Assembly (NCBI GenBank): GCA_018242725.1
Contig: JAFEBI010000011.1
Span: forward strand, 310,001 to 374,000
Source of the DNA: Nitrospira sp.
GTDB taxonomy: Bacteria > Nitrospirota > Nitrospiria > Nitrospirales > Nitrospiraceae
DNA: 64,000 nt
Direction of reading: 5' to 3'
Below, piece after piece: positions 9,843-19,160 of the stretch. Made by a program: the position numbers and the translations under genes. Positions within the stretch are counted from its first letter, which is position 1. Each line of letters begins with the position of its first letter. The notes under the pieces were generated by a model. The model was not told the DNA's origin. It worked only from the letters and a program-made list of their open reading frames with translations, and did not search any database.

Positions 9843-12800
9843 ATGCAATCAAGCATCAACATCAAAGGATTTCGTCTTTCTCCTCAACAAAAGCGCCTGT
9901 GGGCACTTCAACAGCAGTTCGGGCCCGCCTGTGCGCAGGGGACGCTGGTCATCCAAGGTCTGCTGGACGTCGACCGTCTCGAACAGGCTGTGACTGCTGC
10001 GGTGGCCAAGCATGAAGCGTTTAGAACCCTGTTCTGCAGGGAACCGGGCGTCAAAGTCCCGCTGCAAGTGATTGTCGAGGACAGTCGGGTCATCTTGGAA
10101 CTGATCGAGATTCAAGCGGAGGATGCGGCTACGCAGGCGATGACGCGGAAGGAGTTGCTGGAAGCGCATCGCCGTCAGTCGATCGATTGGGAGCGAGGTC
10201 CGCTGTTTCGCTGCAGCCTGTGTCGGCTGTCGGACCGCGAGTATTGGTTTCTCATGAGTCTGCCTGCCATGTGTGCCGATGCCCACACGCTGCGCAATCT
10301 GAGCGAAGAGATTGCCGCTCGCTACGATGCTTTGTCACAGCAGGAAGCGGATCAGGAGCTGGTTCAGTACGCGCAGTTTGCAGAATGGCAGAATGAGTTG
10401 CTCGAAGACGAGGATGCGGCCAAAGGTCGGCAGTTTTGGCGAGACATGCTGGCCGTGGCTCCAATCACCCTGCCGTTCGAGCAAACGGAAGAAGTGATCG
10501 CCGGATGGCGAAATGAGTCACTCGTGTGGGAGCTGGACCAGGACATCGTCTCATCGTTGCTGGTGTTATCTGAGCAGCGCGAGACGCCGGTCGATGCACT
10601 CATCTTGGCCGCGTGGCAAACCGTCCTCAGCCGAGTCGGGGGCCGCCGGGAGTATCTCATGGCTCTGCTCGGCGACGGCAGGAAATACAATGAGCTGGAG
10701 TCCGGGATGGGACTCTTCGCCAAATGGGTGCCGCTGCGATGCCGGATCGATCCGGATACATCGTTTCAGGAAATGGCGGCTGTAGTCGCGTCGGACCAGC
10801 AACATGCACGGGAGTGGCAAGAGTACTTCGTGTGGAACAGCGGAACGGAAGCGGACAGCCTTGCGACGACGGAGTTGGTGGGATTTGAATTCGCGACGGT
10901 AAAGCCGCTCGCGCATACCGGAGATGTCGTTTTCTCATTTGAGCCGGAGGCAGTCCGGTTCGAGCCACTCAAGCTGACCTTGACCTGTGTGATGCGGAAC
11001 CGATCGATCCAGTTACGGTTGCAGGCGGATCCGGGACTGGTTCATGCGGAGGTACTTCCGATCCTCAGGGAGGCCTTGACGGCGGTACTCACCAGTTCGG
11101 CAGCGCAGCCGGAAGCCAATGTAGGGCTGTTGCCTTTGCTGGGTGGATCCCAACGACACCGGGTACTGCAAGCAGGCCAGGGTGCCCTGCGTCCTGTCTC
11201 TGCCGATCGATCCCTGCACAGTCTTTTTGAAAACCAAGCGATGGCGCGGCCCGATGCCATTGCCATCGTATGCGGCGATCACAGCATGGCCTACGCTGAA
11301 CTGAATGCCAGAGCGAACCAGATTGCACACGGTCTGAATCGAATGGGAGTCGGACGAGGTGCTTTGGTAGGACTGTGTGTCGAGCGTTCGATCGAAATGG
11401 TGGCGGGATTGTTGGGTGTCCTCAAAGCGGGGGCTGCCTATGTGCCGCTCGATCCGGAGAATTCTCCAGCGCGCCTCACGTTCGAGGTGTCGCAGGCGGG
11501 AATTGCAGTGATCCTGACGCAGGAGAAATGGCAATCGCGGTTGCCTGGTTCCGGAACGTTGCTGCGCTGCTTGGATTTCCATGGTTGGACCTTCGCGAAC
11601 GAGCCCTCATCCAATCCGGATCGGCCGGTTCACCCGATGCAAATGGCCTATGTGATCTATACCTCGGGATCGACCGGCGTCCCGAAAGGCGTGGCCGTCA
11701 CCCATCGCGGAGTGTTGAACTACACGGATTTCATCTGCCGCGCATTACGGGCGGAAGCGGATCTGCACTTTGCAACTGTCTCGACGCTCGGCGCGGATCT
11801 CGGCAATACCGTGATCTTTGCGTCGCTCGCGTCCGGCGGCTGCCTGCATGTCATCGGCTACGACATGGCGACCGACGGACGGAAGTTTGGGGAGTATTGC
11901 GCGAAGCATCCGCTCGACGTGTTGAAGATCGTGCCGGCCCATTTTCAGACGCTGCTCGCCACGTCGGAAGGTACCGAGGTGCTGCCTCGGAGACTGCTTG
12001 TGCTGGGCGGGGATGTCTTGTCTCACGCGCTGGCGAACCACGTGACGACTGCCGGCCGTTGCCGAGTGTTGAACCATTACGGACCGACGGAGGCCACGAT
12101 CGGATGCCTGACGTTTCCGTTCGAGCGCCATCATGAAACGGCGACATTTTCCGCCACTGTTCCGATCGGTCGTCCGATCGACAACGCGGAAGCCTATATT
12201 CTGGACGAGCAACTCGATCCGATGCCTATCGGTGTGCCGGGAGAACTCTACCTCGGTGGGGCAGGGCTGGCACGTGGGTATCTTGGACGGCCCGATCTCA
12301 CGGCCCAACGATTCGTCCCTCACCCTCTGGCGTCCGAACCGGGCAGCCGTCTCTACAAGACCGGTGATCTGGCGCGAGTTCTACCGGATGGGACGGTGGA
12401 GTTTCTCGGACGAACCGATTTTCAAATCAAGCTCAGGGGTTACCGCATCGAATTGGGCGAAATCGAAGCGCGTCTCACCGAGCACTCGGGGATTCAACAA
12501 GCGGTCGTGACAGCGCGTGAGACTCAAACTGGCGAGAAGTATCTTGCCGCTTATGTCGTGCCGCGCGATTCCACCGATGAGCCGGCAGGATGGCGTGAGT
12601 TTTTGAAGGAGCGTTTGCCGGACTACATGATCCCCACCGCGCTGGTCTGTCTGCCGGCGCTGCCGTTGAATCAAAACGGAAAAGTCGATCGGGCGCTTCT
12701 CCCGGATCCTGAAGCGTATCTGGCGTCGAGCCGCCGTTATGTGGCGCCGCGCAATCCGACCGAGGAAATGCTGACGGGCATCTGGGAGACCATTCTGAAA

Positions 12801-15800
12801 CGGGAACGGATCGGGATTCATGATAACTTCTTCGATCTCGGTGGACATTCGTTGCTGGCAACGCAAGTGATGGCCCGTGCGCGCTCGGTCTTTCATGTGG
12901 AACTGCCGCTGCGGACACTCTTCGAGGCGACGACGGTGTCCCAACTGGCCGAAGCCGTAGAGTCGGCCCGTCTTCAGGCCGGAGGCATGAACGTACCACC
13001 CGTGTCCATAGTGGAGCGGAACGGGCCGGTTCCGCTGTCCTTCGCCCAGCAGCGTCTCTGGGTGCTGACGCAACTGGAACCGGATGGGGCGTCCTACAAT
13101 TTACCGATCGCGCTGCGACTGTCAGGGACGTTGGATGCTGCGGCCCTGGAACGAAGTGTCAACGAACTGATCCGTCGTCACGAAGTACTGCGGACCACCG
13201 TCTCGCTGTCGGATGGACAACCGGTCCAAATCGTGATGCCGACGTCGACGATGTCGCTGCCTCTTATCACGCTCGACCATGTAATCGGAACCGAGCGGGA
13301 GGCGGCCGTCTTACGACTTGCAACCGCCGAAGCCCAGCGCCCGTTCGAGCTGGCTTATGGCCCTATGCTGCGGGTCACGCTACTGAAACTCGATGCGGAG
13401 GAACACGTTCTTCTCCTCACGATGCACCACATCGTGTCCGACGCGTGGTCCTCGCATGTTCTGGTGCGGGAAATGACCGAGCTGTACGTCGCTCAGATTC
13501 AAGGCAGACCGGCGTCACTGCCAGAACTGCCGGTTCAATACGCCGATTTCTCGATCTGGCAGCGGCAATGGCTGTCCGGCGCGCGCTTGGATCGCCAACT
13601 CGATTACTGGAAGCAGCGGCTGACTGATGCTCTTGAGCCGCTGAATCTTCCGATTGATCATGTGCGACCTCCGGTTCAGACATCTCGTGGCGCGTCTCTG
13701 ACACTCTCGTTGTCGCCTGAATTGTCCTCAGCGCTGATCGAGCTCAGCCGACGTGAGGGTGTGACGCTATTCATGACCCTCCTGGCGGGATTCTATGCGC
13801 TCTTGTTCAGGTACACAGGCCGGACTGACCTCGTCGTTGGGTCACCGATCGCCAATCGAACCCGCAGCGAGATCGAAGGACTCATCGGTTTCTTCGTGAA
13901 CACGTTGGCATTGCGGGCCGACCTGTCAGGAAGACAGACGGTCCGCGAGCTTCTCGGACTGGTTCGACAAGTCTGTCTCGGCGGGTACACACATCAGGAT
14001 GTGCCGTTCGAAAAACTAGTCGAGGTATTGCAGCCTGTGCGTGACGTCAGTTACTCGCCGATATTTCAAGTCATGTTTGAACTACAAAATGCGCCCACTT
14101 CCGAGTTGGCCGTTCCGGGACTCCAGATTGCCACGGTGAATGTGGAGCCGCTGACGGCCAAGTTCGATCTGACGTTATCTCTATGCGAAACCGAAGGCGG
14201 GCTGACGGCATCGATGGAATACAACAGCGATCTGTTTTCCGCCGACAGTGTCATGCGCATGCTCCGGCACTATGAATTGATCCTTCAAGGCATGGCCGCG
14301 CAGCCCGATACGACGATCGAGGAATTGCGGCTGTTAACCGACGAGGAAGAGCAACGGTTGCTGACAGACTGGAACGTGGGACCACGACTATCATTGCCGG
14401 ACCGATCTTTTTCGCAACTGTTCGAAGCGCAGGCGTCGGCGACGCCGGACTGTCTAGCAGCCGTCTGGTCGAATCGGCGCATGACCTATGACGAATTGAA
14501 TCGCCGGGCCAATCGGATCGCCCACGCATTACTGCTCAAGGGAGTGAAGCCTGAAACAGTCGTGTCGCTTTTAGGTGACCGAGACCCGGACTTTCTCGCA
14601 ATGCTACTGGGAATTTTTAAGGCCGGGGGCATCTATCTGCCGCTCGACGCGGAACATCCGGATCATCGGCTGGTCCATATGCTCGGCGAGAGTCGCGCGC
14701 GAGTGCTGCTGACCACGGAGACCTACCGGCAGCGCGTGAAGCCGTTGCTTGAAGGGCTCGTCGAGAGCGCGATGCCGATCTTGCTGACGATGGAAGAGGT
14801 TCAGTCGTCGGTGAAATACGACGGTAATCCCGACAGGCCCTGGCACGCAGCGGAAGCCGCCTACGTGATCTATACGTCCGGCTCCACCGGAGCGCCCAAG
14901 GGAGCGATCGTCGAACATCGAGAAATGCTCAATCATCTGTGGGGAAAATTGCGGACGCTTGATTTGACCGCCGCCGACGTGATCGCTCAGACCGCATCTC
15001 AGTCCTTCGACATTTCCGTCTGGCAGTTTCTCGCTCCGCTTTTGTGCGGTGGACAAGTCTGCATCGTACCCGACGAAATCGCCCATGACCCGGCGCGGTT
15101 GCTGTATCACGTAGAAGCGGCGGGCATCACGGTTCTCGAAACGGTACCAGCCCTGCTGCAGGGCATGCTTGATATGACAGATGATGCGGATAAGCTAGGA
15201 CCCGATCTCAAACGGCTCCGGATGATCCTGCCGACCGGAGAAGCGCTGCCTGCGCAGCTGTGCCGACGCTGGATCGGCCGCTATCCGTCGATTCCGCTCG
15301 TCAATGCCTATGGCCCGGCGGAATGCGCGGACGACGTAGCGTTGTATCAGATCAATCAAAGCCCGGAGGGGCAAGTCGCTTTTATGCCGATCGGCCGGCC
15401 GGTGCCAAATATTGAGCTCTACGTACTGTCACCGTCTCTAAAGTCGCTGCCGGTCGGAGTGGCTGGAGAATTATGCGTGGCGGGGGCCGGTGTCGGTCGG
15501 GGTTACCTGTTTAATTCTGCCAAAACGGCCGAAGTATTCGTGCCCCATCCCTTCGCGAAAGAGCCGGGCGCGCGTCTCTATCGGACCGGTGACATGGCCC
15601 AGTATCTGTCGGATGGCGTCATTCAGTTCCTTGGCCGCATGGACCATCAAGTAAAGGTACGGGGTTTCAGAATCGAACTGGGAGAAATCGAGTCGCAACT
15701 TCTCGAGCATCCGGACGTGTATGAGGCTGTCGTCGTGGTCAAAGAAGATGCCGGAGGGGATAAACGGCTCGTCGCGTATGTGGCGGGAGGGGCCTCTCAT

Positions 15801-17057
15801 GAAATACTGCGCGAATTTCTGCGCGAGCGAGTGCCCGATTATATGGTGCCGTCCACTATCGTCGTACTGGCGTCGTTGCCTCGCAATGCCAACGGTAAAG
15901 TCGACAGGCGATCATTACCCGAACCCGACTTCCGGGGTTCGCTACAGACGTTCGTTGCACCCCGCACGGACATGGAAACGAGGTTGGCGCGCGAGTGGGC
16001 GGAGGTGCTTGGCCTGCCGCAAGTAGGAATTCACGACAACTTCTTCGATCTCGGAGGTCATTCGTTGAGGGCGGTGCAGCTCGTATCGCGCGTCCAGAGG
16101 ATAATCGGAAATCCGATCGCGCTGCTTGACCTCTTTCAGGCCCCGACGGTGGCGGGTTTGGTGGAACGGATCTCCGGCCAAGCCGAGGCGGCGTCTTCTC
16201 CATTCGTGGTGCTTCAGGCCGGACGGGAGGGCGAGCCGCTTTTCTGTTTCGATCCGACCGGAACGCACGTTTCGGCCTATCAATCACTCGCTTATGCGTT
16301 GGGTGAAGACCGGCCTGTCTATGGATTGGCTTTGAGCTGGATCTTCTCGGAACCCTGGAATGTCCTGTCGATGGATCGGATCGCGGCACGCTACACCGCC
16401 ATTATACGCGAGCGGCAGCCCGACGGGCCGTATCATCTGCTCGGATGGTCCAATGGGGGGGGTATTGCCATGGCTGTAGCCCACTTGCTTGAACGGCAGG
16501 GGCAGTCGCTCGCATTTCTAGGCATTCTGGATACACAGCCTCAGGCGACATCGGAGTCTACTGCTTCGGTCGGTGAGGAGCTGAACCATTATATACAGGG
16601 TGACCGCAAGGAAGCCTTTCTGGCCTTGCCCGATGCGGAGCGGCAAGCACTGAAAGCTGAACTCGCTCAACTGAGCGAGGAAGACCGGATTGAACATGCA
16701 ATTCGATGGGCGCAAAACCGTAACCTCCTGTCTCGTGAGGAGTCCGATGCGTCCGTCGCTTCCTTGAAGGTTGCTTATGCCTTGGACCGTGAAACGGCGA
16801 AAATTCTGCGCGATGCAATGCAGGATCCCTTGCGGGCGCCGATTCATGCCTGGTGGACCAGCGCGACTCTTCGGAAGCACGGGAAAGCTCCAGTCGATTG
16901 GTCTTTGTACACGAAGGGGAGTGTGGAGGTGAGAACCATTGTGGGAGAGCATACCGATGCGGTGCAGAGTATCCAGGTTCATCAACGCATCACTGAAATA
17001 TTGACAATGAAGCGGGTACGTGGCGCACAGGAGGAATTGTATGCAATACAACCCTGA
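9843..17057 (+). CDS. Terminal NRPS subunit, interface-like-A(Asp)-T-C-A(Dab-like)-T-TE
   Basis: A 2404-residue synthetase. Residues ~5-440 have a condensation-domain fold signature, but the catalytic HHxxxDG is replaced by PAMCADA (~140), as in the noncanonical interface domains that partner NRPS-linked beta-hydroxylases. Then come A1 (~458-960), T1 (~975-1045, LGGHS), C (~1055-1490, HHIVSDAW), A2 (~1520-2020), T2 (~2040-2110) and a thioesterase (~2125-2400) with nucleophile Ser ~2203 in GWSNGG. Pocket residues are DLTKVGHIG(K), identical to the canonical Asp code as I recall it, and DIWELTADD(K), the same as A2 of the preceding subunit. The preceding subunit ends with C3 plus hydroxylase, so the Asp loaded here is the likely hydroxylation substrate. 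The TE marks this as the last subunit and should release or cyclise the peptide. TAGAGG 4 bases before the ATG serves as RBS; the gap to the upstream gene is 94 bases. Confidence 0.93.
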   Translation: MQSSINIKGFRLSPQQKRLWALQQQFGPACAQGTLVIQGLLDVDRLEQAVTAAVAKHEAFRTLFCREPGVKVPLQVIVEDSRVILELIEIQAEDAATQAMTRKELLEAHRRQSIDWERGPLFRCSLCRLSDREYWFLMSLPAMCADAHTLRNLSEEIAARYDALSQQEADQELVQYAQFAEWQNELLEDEDAAKGRQFWRDMLAVAPITLPFEQTEEVIAGWRNESLVWELDQDIVSSLLVLSEQRETPVDALILAAWQTVLSRVGGRREYLMALLGDGRKYNELESGMGLFAKWVPLRCRIDPDTSFQEMAAVVASDQQHAREWQEYFVWNSGTEADSLATTELVGFEFATVKPLAHTGDVVFSFEPEAVRFEPLKLTLTCVMRNRSIQLRLQADPGLVHAEVLPILREALTAVLTSSAAQPEANVGLLPLLGGSQRHRVLQAGQGALRPVSADRSLHSLFENQAMARPDAIAIVCGDHSMAYAELNARANQIAHGLNRMGVGRGALVGLCVERSIEMVAGLLGVLKAGAAYVPLDPENSPARLTFEVSQAGIAVILTQEKWQSRLPGSGTLLRCLDFHGWTFANEPSSNPDRPVHPMQMAYVIYTSGSTGVPKGVAVTHRGVLNYTDFICRALRAEADLHFATVSTLGADLGNTVIFASLASGGCLHVIGYDMATDGRKFGEYCAKHPLDVLKIVPAHFQTLLATSEGTEVLPRRLLVLGGDVLSHALANHVTTAGRCRVLNHYGPTEATIGCLTFPFERHHETATFSATVPIGRPIDNAEAYILDEQLDPMPIGVPGELYLGGAGLARGYLGRPDLTAQRFVPHPLASEPGSRLYKTGDLARVLPDGTVEFLGRTDFQIKLRGYRIELGEIEARLTEHSGIQQAVVTARETQTGEKYLAAYVVPRDSTDEPAGWREFLKERLPDYMIPTALVCLPALPLNQNGKVDRALLPDPEAYLASSRRYVAPRNPTEEMLTGIWETILKRERIGIHDNFFDLGGHSLLATQVMARARSVFHVELPLRTLFEATTVSQLAEAVESARLQAGGMNVPPVSIVERNGPVPLSFAQQRLWVLTQLEPDGASYNLPIALRLSGTLDAAALERSVNELIRRHEVLRTTVSLSDGQPVQIVMPTSTMSLPLITLDHVIGTEREAAVLRLATAEAQRPFELAYGPMLRVTLLKLDAEEHVLLLTMHHIVSDAWSSHVLVREMTELYVAQIQGRPASLPELPVQYADFSIWQRQWLSGARLDRQLDYWKQRLTDALEPLNLPIDHVRPPVQTSRGASLTLSLSPELSSALIELSRREGVTLFMTLLAGFYALLFRYTGRTDLVVGSPIANRTRSEIEGLIGFFVNTLALRADLSGRQTVRELLGLVRQVCLGGYTHQDVPFEKLVEVLQPVRDVSYSPIFQVMFELQNAPTSELAVPGLQIATVNVEPLTAKFDLTLSLCETEGGLTASMEYNSDLFSADSVMRMLRHYELILQGMAAQPDTTIEELRLLTDEEEQRLLTDWNVGPRLSLPDRSFSQLFEAQASATPDCLAAVWSNRRMTYDELNRRANRIAHALLLKGVKPETVVSLLGDRDPDFLAMLLGIFKAGGIYLPLDAEHPDHRLVHMLGESRARVLLTTETYRQRVKPLLEGLVESAMPILLTMEEVQSSVKYDGNPDRPWHAAEAAYVIYTSGSTGAPKGAIVEHREMLNHLWGKLRTLDLTAADVIAQTASQSFDISVWQFLAPLLCGGQVCIVPDEIAHDPARLLYHVEAAGITVLETVPALLQGMLDMTDDADKLGPDLKRLRMILPTGEALPAQLCRRWIGRYPSIPLVNAYGPAECADDVALYQINQSPEGQVAFMPIGRPVPNIELYVLSPSLKSLPVGVAGELCVAGAGVGRGYLFNSAKTAEVFVPHPFAKEPGARLYRTGDMAQYLSDGVIQFLGRMDHQVKVRGFRIELGEIESQLLEHPDVYEAVVVVKEDAGGDKRLVAYVAGGASHEILREFLRERVPDYMVPSTIVVLASLPRNANGKVDRRSLPEPDFRGSLQTFVAPRTDMETRLAREWAEVLGLPQVGIHDNFFDLGGHSLRAVQLVSRVQRIIGNPIALLDLFQAPTVAGLVERISGQAEAASSPFVVLQAGREGEPLFCFDPTGTHVSAYQSLAYALGEDRPVYGLALSWIFSEPWNVLSMDRIAARYTAIIRERQPDGPYHLLGWSNGGGIAMAVAHLLERQGQSLAFLGILDTQPQATSESTASVGEELNHYIQGDRKEAFLALPDAERQALKAELAQLSEEDRIEHAIRWAQNRNLLSREESDASVASLKVAYALDRETAKILRDAMQDPLRAPIHAWWTSATLRKHGKAPVDWSLYTKGSVEVRTIVGEHTDAVQSIQVHQRITEILTMKRVRGAQEELYAIQP

Positions 17058-17811
17058 TAGCAGCGGAAAGTTCACGATTGTGATGAATACCTATCGGGTA
17101 TTCGGGTTCTGGGAGACCATCAAAGAAGTCATCCTCTATCTCTTAAGCCAAAAGCCTCACGACGACTTCGACAAAAAATATGGTGTCGTGACATCCGGCG
17201 TCACGGAGTCCTCCGACGCTGGCATCGCCGATGAAACGGCGAGGAGTCTGGCGGTAGGTTATGTCCCGACGAGAGAGGTCGTCATTCGGCATATTCTGCA
17301 GAACACGACGAGGAATCTTGATCTCCAAGAGTATTCATTCATAGATCTAGGCTGTGGGAAAGGCCGTACCTTGATCGTGGCGGCTCAACAGCCGTTTGAG
17401 GAAGTAATAGGTGTGGAACTGTCCCCCTTGCATTGCAAGGTAGCGGAAACCAACATCGATCGGTATTTGTCGAACACCCAGAACCCCGTTCTCTGCCGAA
17501 ATGTCAGGGTTAGTTGCGTCAATGCGGCGGATTTCGTGTTTCCGGACACGAATCTTCTTATTTACATGTATCGACCATTCCTAGGGCCAATATTCAAGCA
17601 CGTCGCTGAGAATCTGCGTCGCTTCCAATCCGTCACGGGCCACCGGGTGCTCATTGCCTATTCCTGCCCGGTCGAGGAATTGATGCTTGAGGAATACCCA
17701 GGGTTTGTCAAACGAACCGAGTATCAAGTGATCTCAATGGACTATTCTTGGAGCTTCTGGGAGTGTCAAGCGAAAGAACCATCGGTACTTGCTCTAACTG
17801 AGCATCGCTGA
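17041..17811 (+). CDS. Class I SAM-dependent methyltransferase
   Basis: A 256-residue protein with a Rossmann methyltransferase core: motif I FIDLGCGKGRT (~100) followed by an acidic VIGVEL (~122). I place the start at the ATG at 17041 because AGGAGG lies at 17029-17034, 6 bases upstream; an in-frame GTG at 17020 would start before that site. The gene overlaps the end of the terminal NRPS gene by 17 bases, which suggests translational coupling. A tailoring methylation of the peptide is possible, but the family is broad and the substrate cannot be read from sequence. It is the last gene of the NRPS block; about 560 bases without a gene follow. Confidence 0.8.
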   Translation: MQYNPDSSGKFTIVMNTYRVFGFWETIKEVILYLLSQKPHDDFDKKYGVVTSGVTESSDAGIADETARSLAVGYVPTREVVIRHILQNTTRNLDLQEYSFIDLGCGKGRTLIVAAQQPFEEVIGVELSPLHCKVAETNIDRYLSNTQNPVLCRNVRVSCVNAADFVFPDTNLLIYMYRPFLGPIFKHVAENLRRFQSVTGHRVLIAYSCPVEELMLEEYPGFVKRTEYQVISMDYSWSFWECQAKEPSVLALTEHR

Positions 17812-18371
17812 TTTCGTATGCTTGGCCGAACGCTGCTTGTATAACAAGATACTAACGACCCGACCCTTCTTACCCTGCCCCCGTGTCTCGGCGAACATCC
17901 AATCAAAAAAACGAGACTAACAGGTGAGGAATTGTTCAGAATAATTCAGTCAGCGGTCTAACCCTCTTTTCTCCTGTCTGATGGAGGGTAAGATAAATCA
18001 AATGCGAACCCAACGCATGTGAGTAATCCCATTAAGAGTCGCTTACTCCGGATGTACATAACAGCTCGTCTCTGGTTGGATCTTTGAAGCAGGGAAGGTG
18101 GATCATTTCACTGGACTTCAACCGGTCGGCATCAATGTATCCCAAGAACGGCAAGCCGGCTGACTAATCGACCTCCTCTGAGTTCTCACATGTTCCCAAA
18201 GGGGTTTGCCCTTCGAGAGTCCGCTATGGTATCTCACTAACATATGGAGATATCTCTATATATTGTGATACAGCTGGTCACGGAGGCGCATGCCTCCCTA
18301 TTGCAGATGACCTTTGCGTCTCATGTCCGTCAGAAGTATCCCACTGTGTGAATTACACATGGAGAAGCTCA
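17812..18371. other. Intergenic stretch between the NRPS block and the cytochrome block
   Basis: About 560 bases with no convincing ORF in either strand. It holds a perfect 10-bp palindrome, GAGATATCTC at 18247-18256, inside an A+T-rich stretch, and a 6-bp stem GGAGGC/GCCTCC at 18282-18297 without a following T-run. These may belong to the promoter of the downstream membrane-protein gene. I see no strong -35/-10 pair. Confidence 0.4.
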
Positions 18372-19103
18372 ATGCTCCTTGAAGACACCGCAAGCAGGCC
18401 GAACGCGCCGACAACATCTTCAACCGCGGGAAAGCTCATCGTCGCGATGCTGTTTCTTACGGCCATCGGCGCGTTCTACTTTTTCGATCTCATGGCGTAT
18501 CTCTCGCTAGATGTGCTGAAGGCCAATCGCGACAAACTCTTAACCTTTACCGAAAAGCATTACTGGTCGGCAGTGGGATTGTTCATTCTCACCTATATTA
18601 CCCAGACGGCCTTCTCGCTCCCTGGCGCAACCCTGATGACGCTTACTGGTGGCTTTCTCTTTGGGAGCCTGTGGGCTGCGCTGTATGTGAACATCGGAGC
18701 GACGACGGGCGCCACTTTGGCATTTTTGGCGTCGCGGTATCTGCTTCGTAGCTGGGTAGAACAGCGATTCGGAAACCGGCTCGCAGCGTTTCAAGAGGGG
18801 TTTCGACAGAACGCGTTCAATTATCTCCTCACCTTGCGACTCATTCCGCTGTTTCCATTCTTCCTTGTAAACCTCCTTTCCGGATTGACGAGAGTGAACG
18901 CCGGCACATACGTGGCCGCAACGGCGCTCGGCATCATTCCCGGCAGTCTGGCCTATACCTTTGCCGGTCGCCAGTTGAGTACGATCAATTCCCTTGCCGA
19001 ATTGGCTTCGCCACGACTGCTCCTCGCCTTCACGTTGCTGGGCCTGCTGTTTCTTATGCCTGTGGTGTATCGGAAGTGTATTCGCGATTCCAAACCTGAG
19101 TGA
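18372..19103 (+). CDS. TVP38/TMEM64 (VTT-domain) family membrane protein
   Basis: A 243-residue integral membrane protein with about five or six hydrophobic segments. The centre carries the VTT-domain signature: FSLPGATLMTLTGGFLFG, then a glycine/alanine-rich helix (NIGATTGATLAFLASRYLL) and a later RLIPLFPFF. Proteins of this family are often encoded beside oxidoreductases and are usually annotated as transport or membrane-homeostasis proteins of uncertain function; some are now linked to lipid scrambling or undecaprenyl-phosphate handling. The ATG at 18372 is preferred because GGAGA lies 7 bases upstream; an in-frame GTG at 18348 has no RBS. It probably forms one unit with the cytochrome and flavoprotein genes that follow. 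Confidence 0.8.
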   Translation: MLLEDTASRPNAPTTSSTAGKLIVAMLFLTAIGAFYFFDLMAYLSLDVLKANRDKLLTFTEKHYWSAVGLFILTYITQTAFSLPGATLMTLTGGFLFGSLWAALYVNIGATTGATLAFLASRYLLRSWVEQRFGNRLAAFQEGFRQNAFNYLLTLRLIPLFPFFLVNLLSGLTRVNAGTYVAATALGIIPGSLAYTFAGRQLSTINSLAELASPRLLLAFTLLGLLFLMPVVYRKCIRDSKPE

Positions 19104-19160
19104 TAACGGAGATATGTGACCCTGTCATGAAAAACATCAGCACAGGGAATGGAGATATAG

